Positions 15,740 through 23,739 of a stretch of DNA of 41,159 bases are shown here, one piece after another; positions within the stretch are counted from its first letter, which is position 1; every line of letters starts with the position of its first letter. The DNA is from an uncultured Pseudomonadota bacterium (GTDB lineage: Bacteria; Pseudomonadota; Alphaproteobacteria; RF32; CAG-239): positions 1 through 41,159 of the forward strand of contig CASGEB010000013.1 in NCBI GenBank assembly GCA_949300375.1, given 5' to 3'. The position numbers and the translations under genes are program-made. Under the pieces are notes generated by a model. That model saw only the letters and a program-made list of their open reading frames with translations. It was not told the DNA's origin and did not search any database.

Positions 15740-16201
15740 TTAGCGCAGTTTAACAACTGTAACTGCACGACGGTTCTGAGCCCAGGCTGCTTCATTCTGG
15801 CCTTCTACAGCAGGATGATCTTTACCGTAGGAAATAACGGAAATTCTATCTGCTGCAATACCTTGAGATACCAAATAAGCTTTTACGGCATTGGCGCGGC
15901 GTTCGCCCAAAGCCAGGTTGTATTCTCTTGTACCTCTGTCATCACAGTAGCCTTGAATAACAGCATCAACATTTTCATGATCTTTCAACCAGTTAGCTTG
16001 GCTGTCCAAAGCTTCTCTTGCGTTCAAAGACAGGGCAGAGCTGTCAAATGCAAAGTAAACTCTGTCTTCTGCATTTTCCATAAAGTCGCGCGCAGCTTTG
16101 CTCTCACATTCGCTGCCGCCGAACAGACCGCCGTCAGAACCAACGGAAGAACAGCCGGACAAGACAACAATCGCACAAAACAAACTTAAAAGTTTTTTCA
16201 T
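15740..16201 (-). CDS. pal: peptidoglycan-associated lipoprotein Pal
   Basis: Outer-membrane lipoprotein of the Tol-Pal system. The 153-aa protein has lipobox L-S-G-C with the acylated cysteine at residue 17, and an OmpA-like peptidoglycan-binding domain (about 45-150) with VYFAFDSSAL, the GYCDDRGTREYN diaminopimelate-binding loop, and LGERRANAVKAYL. GGAG lies eight bases upstream of the ATG. tolB, which usually precedes pal, is not here; the upstream gene is the divergent pheA. Confidence 0.96.
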   Translation of the reverse strand: MKKLLSLFCAIVVLSGCSSVGSDGGLFGGSECESKAARDFMENAEDRVYFAFDSSALSLNAREALDSQANWLKDHENVDAVIQGYCDDRGTREYNLALGERRANAVKAYLVSQGIAADRISVISYGKDHPAVEGQNEAAWAQNRRAVTVVKLR

Positions 16202-16502
16202 ATTATTTTCTCCATATGGGTTTATTACTTAATTGCTAAACAACTAATACAGCAATAACTTAAGCAATTAATTTTTATTTTTCAACAACAAAAACATTCT
16301 GCTGACAAAAAAAATAAAAAAACGGCAAAATTTGCTGTCAAAAACATCTGCCGGAGAAAAATTCAATACATAAATAGTCGTAATTTAAACTATTTTTCCG
16401 CAATAAGAGTCCGCTCTTCCGATTCCGAAAATAAAAAAATTTTTCTTGCACAAAAAAAGAAAATTCTTATACTGACCGGCAGAAAAAATAAAGGAAAACT
16501 CA
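16202..16502. other. AT-rich divergent intergenic region between pal and pheA
   Basis: No gene is visible in these 301 bases. It is rich in A and T runs and should hold the pal promoter on the minus strand as well as the pheA promoter listed separately. No clear operator is seen. Confidence 0.6.
16446..16473 (+). promoter_or_regulatory. probable pheA promoter
   Basis: TTGCAC (16446-16451), a 16-base spacer and TATACT (16468-16473), 29 bases upstream of the pheA ATG. Confidence 0.5.
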
Positions 16503-17339
16503 ATGACTATGAAAATCGCATATCAGGGCGTTTCCGGCGCCTATTCCCACATTGCGGCCCGCAGGCTTTTTCCCGGACAAGAATACATTGCCTGCGACAC
16601 GTTTGAAAAAGCCATGAGCCTGGTGCATGAAAAACAAATCGACCTGGCCGTAATTCCGGTAGAAAACTCCAATGCCGGACGCGTAGCCGACGTTCATTTT
16701 CTGCTGCCCAAATCCGGCCTGTACATTGTCGGAGAATATTTCCTGCGGATTGAACATCAGTTATGGGGGCTTCCGGGCAGCCGGCTGGAAAATATCGAAA
16801 CCGCCTATTCCCACCCGCAGGCGCTGGCTCAATGCTCCGAATTTCTGAAAAAAAACTGCATTATGCCCGTTGCACGGATTGATACCGCCAAATCCTGCTC
16901 CGATATCATCCGGGAAAACGATGTAAAACAAGCTGCAGTCGCCTCCCAGCTGGCCGGAGAAATTTACGGACTGCAAAAACTGGCTTCCAATATTGAAAAC
17001 GCCGCCAACAATACCACCCGTTTCCTGATTATGTCGCCGCAAAAGGAAATTCCGGAATACGACGGCGGAAAATACATTACTTCTTTTATTTTTCACGCCA
17101 AAAACATTCCCGCTGCCCTGTATAAGGCTTTGGGCGGTTTTGCCACCAACGGCATAAACATTACAAAACTGGAAAGCTACCTGTTGGACGGCAAATTTGT
17201 TTCAGCGCAGTTTTACGTCGAAATCGAGGCACACCCGGCGCAGCAGGCTTATAAAAACGCCTTTGAAGAACTGGCTTTTTTCTCGCAGGAAGTAAACATT
17301 TTGGGAACCTACCTCGCCAACCCGTACCGCGACTTATAA
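16503..17339 (+). CDS. pheA: prephenate dehydratase
   Basis: Converts prephenate to phenylpyruvate in phenylalanine synthesis. The 278-aa protein is monofunctional: a PDT domain (about 4-180) with G-V-S-G-A-Y-S-H, the VIPVENSNAGRV block and the catalytic T-R-F motif (T172-R173-F174), then a C-terminal ACT domain (about 188-275) for phenylalanine feedback. The ACT motif reads T-K-L-E-S-Y where enterobacterial enzymes have E-S-R-P; to my knowledge the ESY form is normal in alphaproteobacteria. AAAGGA lies nine bases upstream of the ATG. It stands alone and is convergent with the ATP synthase operon. Confidence 0.95.
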   Translation: MTMKIAYQGVSGAYSHIAARRLFPGQEYIACDTFEKAMSLVHEKQIDLAVIPVENSNAGRVADVHFLLPKSGLYIVGEYFLRIEHQLWGLPGSRLENIETAYSHPQALAQCSEFLKKNCIMPVARIDTAKSCSDIIRENDVKQAAVASQLAGEIYGLQKLASNIENAANNTTRFLIMSPQKEIPEYDGGKYITSFIFHAKNIPAALYKALGGFATNGINITKLESYLLDGKFVSAQFYVEIEAHPAQQAYKNAFEELAFFSQEVNILGTYLANPYRDL

Positions 17340-17343
17340 AAAA

Positions 17344-17412
17344 GCGCCGCAGACATCGGCGCAGACAACAGCAAAAAATTCCCCGCTGTCATATCTGAAA
17401 GCGGGGAATTTT
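17344..17412. terminator. two stem-loops between convergent pheA and atpF
   Basis: GCGCCG (17344-17349) / CGGCGC (17357-17362) is a first stem just after the pheA stop. AAAATTCCCCGC (17375-17386) / GCGGGGAATTTT (17401-17412) is a perfect 12-bp stem with A/T runs on both sides, suited to terminate both convergent transcripts. Confidence 0.75.
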
Positions 17413-17421
17413 AACAAAAGG

Positions 17422-18018
17422 TTACTCTGCTTTTTTCAAAAGCTCAATAGACCGGTCAATCAGTTTGTCTTGGGCTGCATCATCCAGCTTTTCGGACAGA
17501 ATTTTTTTGACCGCCCGGATGCTCAGTTCGGAACTGCGCACTCTGATTTCCCGCACGGCTTCCTGCTCTGCCGTAGCAATCCTGTTTTGGGCGTCAGTTT
17601 CACGAACTTTAATCTCTTCTTCCAGCTTTCTGATACGTTCATTTTTTAATTGCTCCATTTCGTTTTCTGATTTTTTCAAAATATCATAAGCTTCATTGGG
17701 AGCATTTAAAAATTTTTTTTCATATTCAACCCACAATTTCTGGGCATCATCTCTCAACTTCTGCGCATCATTAATCCGTCTGGCAATGCCGTCAATCCTT
17801 TTTTCCAACATTGATTTGACCATTCTGCTGACCGGACGTGCTAACAAAACAACAACCAGCACAAAAGCCGTTCCGACCCAAAATTCCGGATTTTCATAAA
17901 AAGCGCCGTAATGATGTGCCGCATTTTCCACGGCGGCAACTGCGGCATCAGCTGTATCTGCCAGCGTATTTTGAATCATATCAAGCTCTTCGTTGCCTGC
18001 CAATACTTCTGACGTCAT
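17422..18018 (-). CDS. atpF: ATP synthase F0 subunit b
   Basis: One of the two peripheral-stalk subunits of the alphaproteobacterial enzyme. The 198-aa protein has an unusually long N-terminal tail of about 45 residues, then one membrane helix (about 47-62, WVGTAFVLVVVLLA) and a long charged helix that forms the dimeric stalk. It begins 11 bases after the b' gene, with GAGGATTGG upstream, and is the last gene of the F0 operon. The F1 genes are not in the window, which is the normal split arrangement in this class. Confidence 0.9.
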   Translation of the reverse strand: MTSEVLAGNEELDMIQNTLADTADAAVAAVENAAHHYGAFYENPEFWVGTAFVLVVVLLARPVSRMVKSMLEKRIDGIARRINDAQKLRDDAQKLWVEYEKKFLNAPNEAYDILKKSENEMEQLKNERIRKLEEEIKVRETDAQNRIATAEQEAVREIRVRSSELSIRAVKKILSEKLDDAAQDKLIDRSIELLKKAE

Positions 18019-18029
18019 CTTCCAATCCT

Positions 18030-18515
18030 CTATTCTTCTGCCGCTGCCGTAACGGCATTTTTAACCTCTTTCCGGGAAATATCATTAATCCCGATTTTTT
18101 TCACAATCTCCCAGCTCAGACTTTCCGACATTTCATTAACCTGCGCCAAAGCCTCTTCCCGGCTCTGACTAATCTTCGCCTCACTGTCCTGAATCTGTTT
18201 GCCCAGTTTCCGGGACAATTCCTCCTGACGCTTGGAAACCATCTCATCCAGTTCTTTCTGCATTGCCTCAAGAGAAGCCTGTGCCTGTGCCGTCGCTTCG
18301 GCAATCGCCTTTTGATAGTTCTCCAGCGACTGCTCGGCCAGCGCTTTATTTTCTCTTGCTTTCTCAAGATAATTGTCAATCTTCCGCTGCCGCTTGTCCA
18401 TAATATAAGCAATCCTGGGCAAAATAATTTTGGACATAATGAGCAACATCATAAAAAAGCAGACAATCAGCCAAAACATTTGCGAAACATACCATGTCGG
18501 ATCTAACTGAGGCAT
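18030..18515 (-). CDS. atpG: ATP synthase F0 subunit b'
   Basis: The second peripheral-stalk subunit, found in alphaproteobacteria, cyanobacteria and plastids. The 161-aa protein opens with the signature M-P-Q-L-D-P-T-W-Y-x-S-Q-x-F-W-L, has one membrane helix (about 12-32), and then a long charged helix to the C-terminus. AGGAG precedes the ATG. In many genomes this gene is named atpF2, atpX or atpG'. Confidence 0.9.
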   Translation of the reverse strand: MPQLDPTWYVSQMFWLIVCFFMMLLIMSKIILPRIAYIMDKRQRKIDNYLEKARENKALAEQSLENYQKAIAEATAQAQASLEAMQKELDEMVSKRQEELSRKLGKQIQDSEAKISQSREEALAQVNEMSESLSWEIVKKIGINDISRKEVKNAVTAAAEE

Positions 18516-18583
18516 TTCAACTCCTGACTGTAAACAATTCTCAAAGGACGGTGCGGCTGCAGCATCCGCACCGTTTTCCGGGC

Positions 18584-18805
18584 TTAATTGCCGGTCAGCA
18601 TAATCAAAGCCACAACCAAAGCATACAAAGCAATGGCTTCAACGGCGGCAAAACCGACCCAGCCATAAATATCAACTTCCTTTTTAACCTGCGGATTGCG
18701 GCCGACAGCCGAAATAATTGCCGTCCACACCTGAGAAACGCCCCAGGCAGAAGCCATCATACTCAAAGCGCACATACCGGCGCCGATATAAGCCATAGGT
18801 TCCAT
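18584..18805 (-). CDS. atpE: ATP synthase F0 subunit c (ring proteolipid)
   Basis: A 73-aa hairpin of two membrane helices joined by the polar loop G-R-N-P-Q. The ion-carrying carboxylate is E56 in V-E-A-I-A-L-Y. The first helix is unusual: the G-x-G-x-G-x-G packing motif of most c subunits is replaced by A18-S-A20-W-G22-V-S24, and a glutamine (Q25) follows. AAAGGA lies upstream of the ATG. It is third in the operon, between atpB and the b' gene. Confidence 0.95.
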   Translation of the reverse strand: MEPMAYIGAGMCALSMMASAWGVSQVWTAIISAVGRNPQVKKEVDIYGWVGFAAVEAIALYALVVALIMLTGN

Positions 18806-18860
18806 TTTTTTTCCTTTCTGTTATGTTTTTACCAAATATAAACTCACACAATGATAATCA

Positions 18861-19583
18861 TCAATGCTCGTGCAAAGCCTCGCTAAGATAAATACAGCTT
18901 AAGACCGTATAAATAAAAGCCTGCAAAAGCCCGATAAAAATCTCAAAAACCACAATTCCGGCGTCAAACACAAACGGCACGACGCCCAGCACGCCGGCCG
19001 CCATAATAAAACCGGCAATAATTTTGAGCATAATATGCCCGACGGTCATATTGGCAACCAAACGTACCGTAAGGCTGAACGGTTTGCTCAAATAGGAAAT
19101 CATTTCAATCGGAATAATAAGCGGAGCCAAAACCAAAGGGATGCCGCGGGGCAGAAACGTCCTGAGATACCCCAGTCTTTTTTTCTTAATCCCGATACCG
19201 ATATTAAACAGCAAAGAAATCACCGAAAGCGTCCCGACCGCCGCCAGATGCGATGTAAAAGTAAACGCGTAGGGAAACAGTCCCAATACATTGCCGAAAG
19301 CCACAAACATAAAAATCGTAAAAATAAACGGAAAATATTTCAGCCCTTCAACGCCCACATTTTCCCGCAGCAATCCGGCAACAAAATCATACAAGCTTTC
19401 CGGTACCGACTGCGCCAACGAAGGAATAATCGTCCGGCGGCGCAAACAAAAGGCCAGCAGCGCAGTTGCCGACACAACCGCCAACACCATAAACAGGGAT
19501 GAATTTGTAAAGGAAATATCATATCCGCCGACCTGGATCGGAATAATCGGTTCGATTTTAAATTGTTCCATCGGACTAGACAC
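18861..19583 (-). CDS. atpB: ATP synthase F0 subunit a
   Basis: Forms the stator half-channels for ion movement against the c ring. The 240-aa protein has five to six membrane helices, and the essential arginine is R174 in S-L-T-V-R-L-V-A-N-M. The C-terminal helices carry the usual F-I-Y-T-V-L-S-x-I-Y-L block. The start codon is GTG at 19583, supported by AAGGAG eight bases upstream; that ribosome site overlaps the end of atpI (AAGGAGTAA). Next in the operon is atpE. Confidence 0.95.
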   Translation of the reverse strand: MSSPMEQFKIEPIIPIQVGGYDISFTNSSLFMVLAVVSATALLAFCLRRRTIIPSLAQSVPESLYDFVAGLLRENVGVEGLKYFPFIFTIFMFVAFGNVLGLFPYAFTFTSHLAAVGTLSVISLLFNIGIGIKKKRLGYLRTFLPRGIPLVLAPLIIPIEMISYLSKPFSLTVRLVANMTVGHIMLKIIAGFIMAAGVLGVVPFVFDAGIVVFEIFIGLLQAFIYTVLSCIYLSEALHEH

Positions 19584-19588
19584 GGCTC

Positions 19589-19891
19589 TTACTCCTTATC
19601 TTTGCCATTGTTTTTTACAAACCTGTAAACATTGAGAAAGCCTGCCGCCCCGCCAAAAAACAAAAAGACAATCAGCAGCCAGGGTCTGGTTCCCAGATAT
19701 TTGTCCGCCATATATCCGATGGCCGCGCCGACCAACACGCCCGAAAGCAATTCGGTTCCCACCCGGAATCCGTTTTTGCTGGCAAGGACAAAAGCTGATT
19801 CCTTTTTGGGTTTTCTGGCTTCAGCCTCCTGTTTTTGAAGGCTTTTTATCCGTTCGTCCATCTGCTTAATATCGTCAGGAACTTTTCTCAT
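19589..19891 (-). CDS. atpI: ATP synthase protein I (AtpI/AtpZ family)
   Basis: A 100-aa protein with a charged helical N-terminus (about 1-35) and two membrane helices (about 42-62 and 70-90), including the glycine-rich G-T-E-L-L-S-G-V-L-V-G-A-A-I-G-Y segment typical of AtpI/AtpZ. It helps c-ring assembly or Mg/Ca handling in other bacteria. It is first in the F0 operon, five bases before atpB, and 48 bp downstream of the DsbA-like gene. Confidence 0.85.
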   Translation of the reverse strand: MRKVPDDIKQMDERIKSLQKQEAEARKPKKESAFVLASKNGFRVGTELLSGVLVGAAIGYMADKYLGTRPWLLIVFLFFGGAAGFLNVYRFVKNNGKDKE

Positions 19892-19939
19892 TTGCCTAAT
19901 ACCTTACAACAATAAATATTACTGACTTATTAAAATGGC

Positions 19940-20683
19940 TTAATTTTTTTCTTTAATGCCGAGTTTTTCATTCAACAGCGCGGCAAACTTGCCATAGCTC
20001 GGCAGCCCGTGCAAAACCTCTCTGTCGTTTCCTTTAACAACCAGAAAAGACGGCGTTCCCTGCAGTCCGAGAAACTCAACTGCATTCCCCCTGTTGACCA
20101 TAATTTCATTGCTGAAAGCATCTTCGTTTCTCAAACAGGCTTTCAGTTCATCATTGCTGAGGCCGCTGAGCAACGCATATTGGGAGATGACCTTTTCATA
20201 TTTGGAAGAAAGCGCCCAATCACGTTGTTTTTTAAAAAGCAGCGTTACAAAGTCATGATATTTGCCGGGTTTCACACAGCGCGAAACCAAAGAACCGTAC
20301 ATTGACTTCCTATCCAGCGGAAAATCGACAAACACCAGCTTGACCAGCCCTTTATCAATAAAATTCTCCTTAATTTTCGGAAGCATATAAATATGAAATT
20401 CCGAACAATGGGAGCAGGCAAAAGAAGAATACTCATAAATGGTAACCGGTGCACTGGCTTTCCCCAGAATATGCCCCTTCGGCAGCGTCATGGTTTTGAT
20501 TTTTGCATCACGTTCGGCCGCGTCGCCGGAAGTTGCGGCCTGCGCGTTTTTCATCAAAACAAAACCTCCGTTCCCGTCCGGCACAAAACCTTTCAGGCTC
20601 AAATAGCCCCCGGCGGCAAACACAAACACAACCACCCCGGCAACCCAGGTGCTGAAAGTTTTAATAATTTCTTCAAATTTCAT
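19940..20683 (-). CDS. DsbA-family membrane-anchored thiol oxidoreductase
   Basis: A 247-aa protein with an N-terminal membrane helix or uncleaved signal (about 12-31), then a thioredoxin/DsbA-type domain (about 75-245). The active site is C90-S-H-C93, the usual C-x-H-C of oxidising DsbA/BdbD proteins, and the cis-proline loop appears as G-T-P-S-F near residue 218. It probably introduces or rearranges disulfides in exported proteins. It follows dciA by 20 bp on the same strand. Confidence 0.85.
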   Translation of the reverse strand: MKFEEIIKTFSTWVAGVVVFVFAAGGYLSLKGFVPDGNGGFVLMKNAQAATSGDAAERDAKIKTMTLPKGHILGKASAPVTIYEYSSFACSHCSEFHIYMLPKIKENFIDKGLVKLVFVDFPLDRKSMYGSLVSRCVKPGKYHDFVTLLFKKQRDWALSSKYEKVISQYALLSGLSNDELKACLRNEDAFSNEIMVNRGNAVEFLGLQGTPSFLVVKGNDREVLHGLPSYGKFAALLNEKLGIKEKN

Positions 20684-20703
20684 TTTTGTAATCCGTATAA
20701 AAA

Positions 20704-21225
20704 TTATGCTTTCTTATTTTCGCTGAACACACTGTAACCCAATTTTATTAATATTTCTTTTAAGTCCTTATTTTTAACGTCTCCCGCCGATTCACGGATA
20801 TAATCCGCCTCTTCCCGGGTTACAACAGGGGACTTGGGCGCATAATCTTTTTTAACAGGTTTCTCAACCGGCTGCATTTCGCTGGTCTGCACGATTCTCA
20901 AAGAAGACACAGCGGCATAGCCGAAAAAAGCGTTTATCCTTTCCAGCACATACTTTTCCCGATGTTTCACCTCCAGGGCAAAAGCGCCGGCCGGCACGCT
21001 CAACAGCAAAATGCCGTTGCTGCGCTGATTGTTTTTGAACTCAATTTTTTCAGGATAGCAATAACTTGCCAATTCCGGCCCGACAATTTTTTCCCAGTTG
21101 ACCAGTATCTCAAATCCCGCCATTCCTTTACGGCCGAGAATTTTTTTCACCAGCGGCAAAATATTCTGGGAAACCGCCGTCAGGTCAAAATTCGTTCGTT
21201 TATTTTTCTGTTGTTCTTTTTCCAT
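20704..21225 (-). CDS. dciA: DciA-type replicative helicase operator (DUF721)
   Basis: DciA helps load the DnaB helicase in bacteria lacking DnaC. The 173-aa protein has the DUF721 core (about 20-105) with a WEKIVGPELA block, then a charged C-terminal extension. The ATG at 21225 gives the family length. A longer open frame runs upstream but crosses the divergent fliO promoter region. No strong ribosome site is visible. It probably shares a transcript with the DsbA-like gene. Confidence 0.75.
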   Translation of the reverse strand: MEKEQQKNKRTNFDLTAVSQNILPLVKKILGRKGMAGFEILVNWEKIVGPELASYCYPEKIEFKNNQRSNGILLLSVPAGAFALEVKHREKYVLERINAFFGYAAVSSLRIVQTSEMQPVEKPVKKDYAPKSPVVTREEADYIRESAGDVKNKDLKEILIKLGYSVFSENKKA

Positions 21226-21288
21226 ATTTTCACATTTAACAAACAAATCGCCAACTTGCAAGAGTATTAACAAGCCGGCGCGATACTG

Positions 21289-21318
21289 TTGACGAACCAG
21301 CAAAAAAAGACCTATACT
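21289..21318 (+). promoter_or_regulatory. probable fliO-fliP promoter
   Basis: TTGACG (21289-21294), an 18-base spacer and TATACT (21313-21318), 37 bases upstream of the fliO ATG. Confidence 0.5.
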
Positions 21319-21355
21319 AAACCGAGGAAAAAACATCCTGACAGGACGCAATTTT

Positions 21356-21655
21356 ATGGAATTAACTTTGATTTTCAAAGCTCTACTGGCATTAATATTT
21401 GTTATTGGCTTGCTCTTCTTAACGCTGTGGCTGTTCAAGGCCTGCCGGCAGCAAGGGGCTAAATGTCGTTTTTTTCAAAAACTGCAAGAAAACAAGCGCA
21501 TAAAAATTATTGAAAATCACAAGCTTGATATGAAAAATTCATTATTGATTTTTCAAAAAGACGATTCTGAATTTCTGCTCCTGCTCGGAAATACGCAGAA
21601 CCTGCTGTTGGAAACAAAAAAAATCTCTGACCGGAACCATAATGCCCATGATTAA
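21356..21655 (+). CDS. fliO: flagellar biosynthesis protein FliO-like
   Basis: A 99-aa protein with one N-terminal membrane helix (about 5-26) and a small cytoplasmic FliO-type domain: K-R-I-K-I-I-E-N-H-x-L-D followed by the F-L-L-L-L-G-N block. FliO helps assemble the FliP/FliQ/FliR core of the flagellar export gate. Identification rests mainly on this short pattern and on its position: its last 14 bases overlap fliP. Confidence 0.75.
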   Translation: MELTLIFKALLALIFVIGLLFLTLWLFKACRQQGAKCRFFQKLQENKRIKIIENHKLDMKNSLLIFQKDDSEFLLLLGNTQNLLLETKKISDRNHNAHD

Positions 21656-22391
21656 AAAACTGTTTATATTCTCCTTTATTTTTGCAATATTTCTGTTTGC
21701 CGGCGCCCATATAGCCGCAGCTCAGTCCATCACGCTGGACGTTGCCGGACAGCCGACCGGTTCCGCCACCGCCCGGATTTTTAACCTTTTAGCCGTCATC
21801 ACCATCCTGTCTTTGGCGCCGTCCATTCTGATTATGATGACCTCTTTTACAAGAATAGCCGTTGTTTTTTCCATCACCCGCAGCGCTCTGGCTACCAACT
21901 CCACACCGCCCAATATGGTGCTGATTTCTCTGGCTTTGTTTCTGACTATGTTTGTGATGGCTCCGACTTTTGAAAAATCGTGGGAGCAGGGAATAAAACC
22001 AATGATTGACGAAAAAGTGGAACTGCTGGAAGGTTTGGAAAAAGCCGCCGTTCCGCTCAAAGAATTTATGGTCAATAACACGAGAGAAAAAGACCTCTTG
22101 CTGTTTTCCGACCTATCTCAAAGTCCCAAAGCGGAAAAAGTAGCTGATGCGCCGCTCAAAGTTGTTGTTCCGGCTTTTATGATTAGCGAACTCCGGCGGG
22201 CTTTCGAAATCGGTTTTCTGATATTCATTCCGTTTTTGATTATTGATATGGTGATTGCCTCCGTCTTAATGTCAATGGGTATGATGATGCTGCCGCCGAC
22301 TGTTTTGGCGATGCCGTTTAAAATAATCTTTTTTGTTTTGGTAGACGGATGGTACTTGCTGGCCGGTTCTCTCGTCCAAAGCTTTAAATAA
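21642..22391 (+). CDS. fliP: flagellar type III export gate protein FliP
   Basis: A 249-aa protein with a cleavable signal peptide (about 1-27, ending A-x-A-Q) and four membrane helices. Family signatures include F-T-R-I-A-V-V-F, the N-S-T-P-P-N-M-V-L-I-S-L-A-L-F-L-T block, V-V-P-A-F-M-I-S-E-L-R-x-A-F, and I-D-M-V-I-A-S-V-L-M-S-M-G-M-M-M-L-P-P. The ATG at 21642 overlaps the end of fliO; a second ATG two codons later is also possible. No other flagellar gene is in the window, so the remaining export genes must be elsewhere if the organism is motile. Confidence 0.95.
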   Translation: MPMIKKLFIFSFIFAIFLFAGAHIAAAQSITLDVAGQPTGSATARIFNLLAVITILSLAPSILIMMTSFTRIAVVFSITRSALATNSTPPNMVLISLALFLTMFVMAPTFEKSWEQGIKPMIDEKVELLEGLEKAAVPLKEFMVNNTREKDLLLFSDLSQSPKAEKVADAPLKVVVPAFMISELRRAFEIGFLIFIPFLIIDMVIASVLMSMGMMMLPPTVLAMPFKIIFFVLVDGWYLLAGSLVQSFK

Positions 22392-22590
22392 AATTATTTT
22401 CACTTGCAAAATCATAGATTCGTTTAAGAAACATCGCGGTCTCTGCGGTACAATATCGACAACCCGCCGCACACCTGCCGTGCAAATCATCCCCGACAAT
22501 GACAGTTTTTTGTACAATCCCCCGTCCGGCACTTTTAACTGCCCTTTGCGAATAGCTTAGGTTTTGGAGCAAAAATCGAAAATAAAGCAC

Positions 22591-22799
22591 CTCTCCCCTC
22601 AAGCCTGAGGGGCAGGGGAGTTGATCCGCCCGATTACCGAATGATTTCTTAGCTTTTGGCCCAAAGGGGTAATAGTGAAGTACAGAGCATTGGAGCGTAG
22701 CGACCTTAACTTTAGGCCGAGAGCTTAGAAAATGAGGTTGGGCTTGACTTTTGCTTACTTTTGGTCAAGCAAAAGTAAGGAAAAACTTTTTTGGCAATC
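22591..22799. repeat. palindrome-rich intergenic repeat, probably dispersed
   Basis: Within the 510-bp gene-free stretch 22,392-22,901 several inverted repeats follow one another: CCCCTCA (22595-22601) / TGAGGGG (22606-22612); 19-base arms 22648-22666 / 22710-22728 around a 43-base loop, with two G-U pairs and two mismatches; and CTTACTTTTG (22754-22763) / CAAAAGTAAG (22770-22779), which competes with GCTTGAC (22742-22748) / GTCAAGC (22764-22770). The makeup is like REP/BIME-type extragenic repeats. Only one copy is in this window, so dispersal is inferred. Bases 22,392-22,590 show nothing convincing. Confidence 0.5.
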
Positions 22800-22852
22800 A
22801 AAAAATAAAAATAAATTATAAAAAACAAGAAAATCCCCCCCGGGGGGATATG

Positions 22853-22880
22853 AAAAAGGGGGAAACAAGTTCCCCCTTTT
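22853..22880 (-). terminator. intrinsic terminator of the outer-membrane protein gene
   Basis: AAAAGGGGGAA (22854-22864) / TTCCCCCTTTT (22870-22880), an 11-bp stem. A C7G6 palindrome (22833-22849) lies just beyond it. Confidence 0.75.
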
Positions 22881-22901
22881 CTCCTTCACACATACAATAA
22901 C

Positions 22902-23531
22902 TTAGAAAGTATAACGGATACCGCCATAAACTTCATGAGCATTAATATTGGCATGTTCAATTTCACCCATATCAATGTAACGGTAACCACCATCAATATT
23001 AATACACTTGTTAATTCTGATTGTCAAACCGGCACCTAAACTCCAGGTAAAGTTAGTCTCATCAAAACTAGGCTGCTTAACAACATTGCCGAAAGTATGG
23101 GTAGTATCTTCCATTTCCAAATATGTCCAACCGATACCGGCATTAATATACGGGCTGATAACATAATTCGGCATAAAGTCAAAATAAGCATTAAACATAA
23201 CAGACTTTGATTTCAAAACCATATGGCTGTATATTTCATTGGCCAATGCGCCGGATGCGGACGAATAAGTATCATCAAAATCATTACGATAGGTATATTC
23301 AATTTCAGCCCGCAGATAATTCCAGCGATAACCTACCGCACCACTGACAAACCAAACATAATCAAAGTCCAGACGATTATCATCAAATGCACTGTCATCA
23401 TCCGAATTCATATTTTCATTAACGGAACCACCGCGGATTGCAAGATAAGCTCCGTCACGGGCAATGGCTGCTGCACTCATCACGCTGCTGAATAAAGCGG
23501 CTGACAATACCATGAAAAAAAACTTTTTCAT
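22902..23531 (-). CDS. outer-membrane beta-barrel protein
   Basis: A 209-aa protein with a signal peptide (cleavage near A-I-A-R, residue about 23) and the alternating hydrophobic strands of an 8-stranded OmpA/OmpW-like barrel: AYLAIRGG, GYRWNYLRAEIEYTYR, SPYINAGIGWTYLE, WSLGAGLTIRINKCINIDGGYRYID, and a last strand ending in phenylalanine (GGIRYTF) for BAM recognition. Ligand or function is unknown; proteins of this type include adhesins and small surface antigens. GGAGA lies upstream of the ATG at 23531. Confidence 0.85.
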   Translation of the reverse strand: MKKFFFMVLSAALFSSVMSAAAIARDGAYLAIRGGSVNENMNSDDDSAFDDNRLDFDYVWFVSGAVGYRWNYLRAEIEYTYRNDFDDTYSSASGALANEIYSHMVLKSKSVMFNAYFDFMPNYVISPYINAGIGWTYLEMEDTTHTFGNVVKQPSFDETNFTWSLGAGLTIRINKCINIDGGYRYIDMGEIEHANINAHEVYGGIRYTF

Positions 23532-23581
23532 CAAATTTAGTCTCCAAGCTATTTTTATGCAAAATTTCTAATTTTGTCCAT

Positions 23582-23610
23582 TTTATACTATATTTCTAAA
23601 AATTAATCAA
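23582..23610 (-). promoter_or_regulatory. promoter of the outer-membrane protein gene
   Basis: On the minus strand TTGATT (23610-23605), a 17-base spacer and TATAAA (23587-23582). This leaves a 5' leader of about 45 nt. Confidence 0.5.
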
Positions 23611-23739
23611 GAATAAAATGCATAAAAATAATTATTTTTGCTATTTTAAGACAAAATAGCACCAATTTTCTTATTATTTTATTAATTAAAACAAAAAAAA
23701 TACAATTTTTTTGGCAAAAACAAAAACGAATCGAGAAAA

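Noticed and set aside
18584-18805. A sodium-type ATP synthase ring
   Set aside because: The Ser/Thr next to the ion-binding glutamate is replaced by Ala and Ile, so the full sodium signature is not present; kept only as an observation.
22384-22602. A 72-codon minus-strand frame with C-R-Y-C
   Set aside because: No ribosome site, no recognisable domain, and it ends inside fliP and begins in palindromic repeat sequence.
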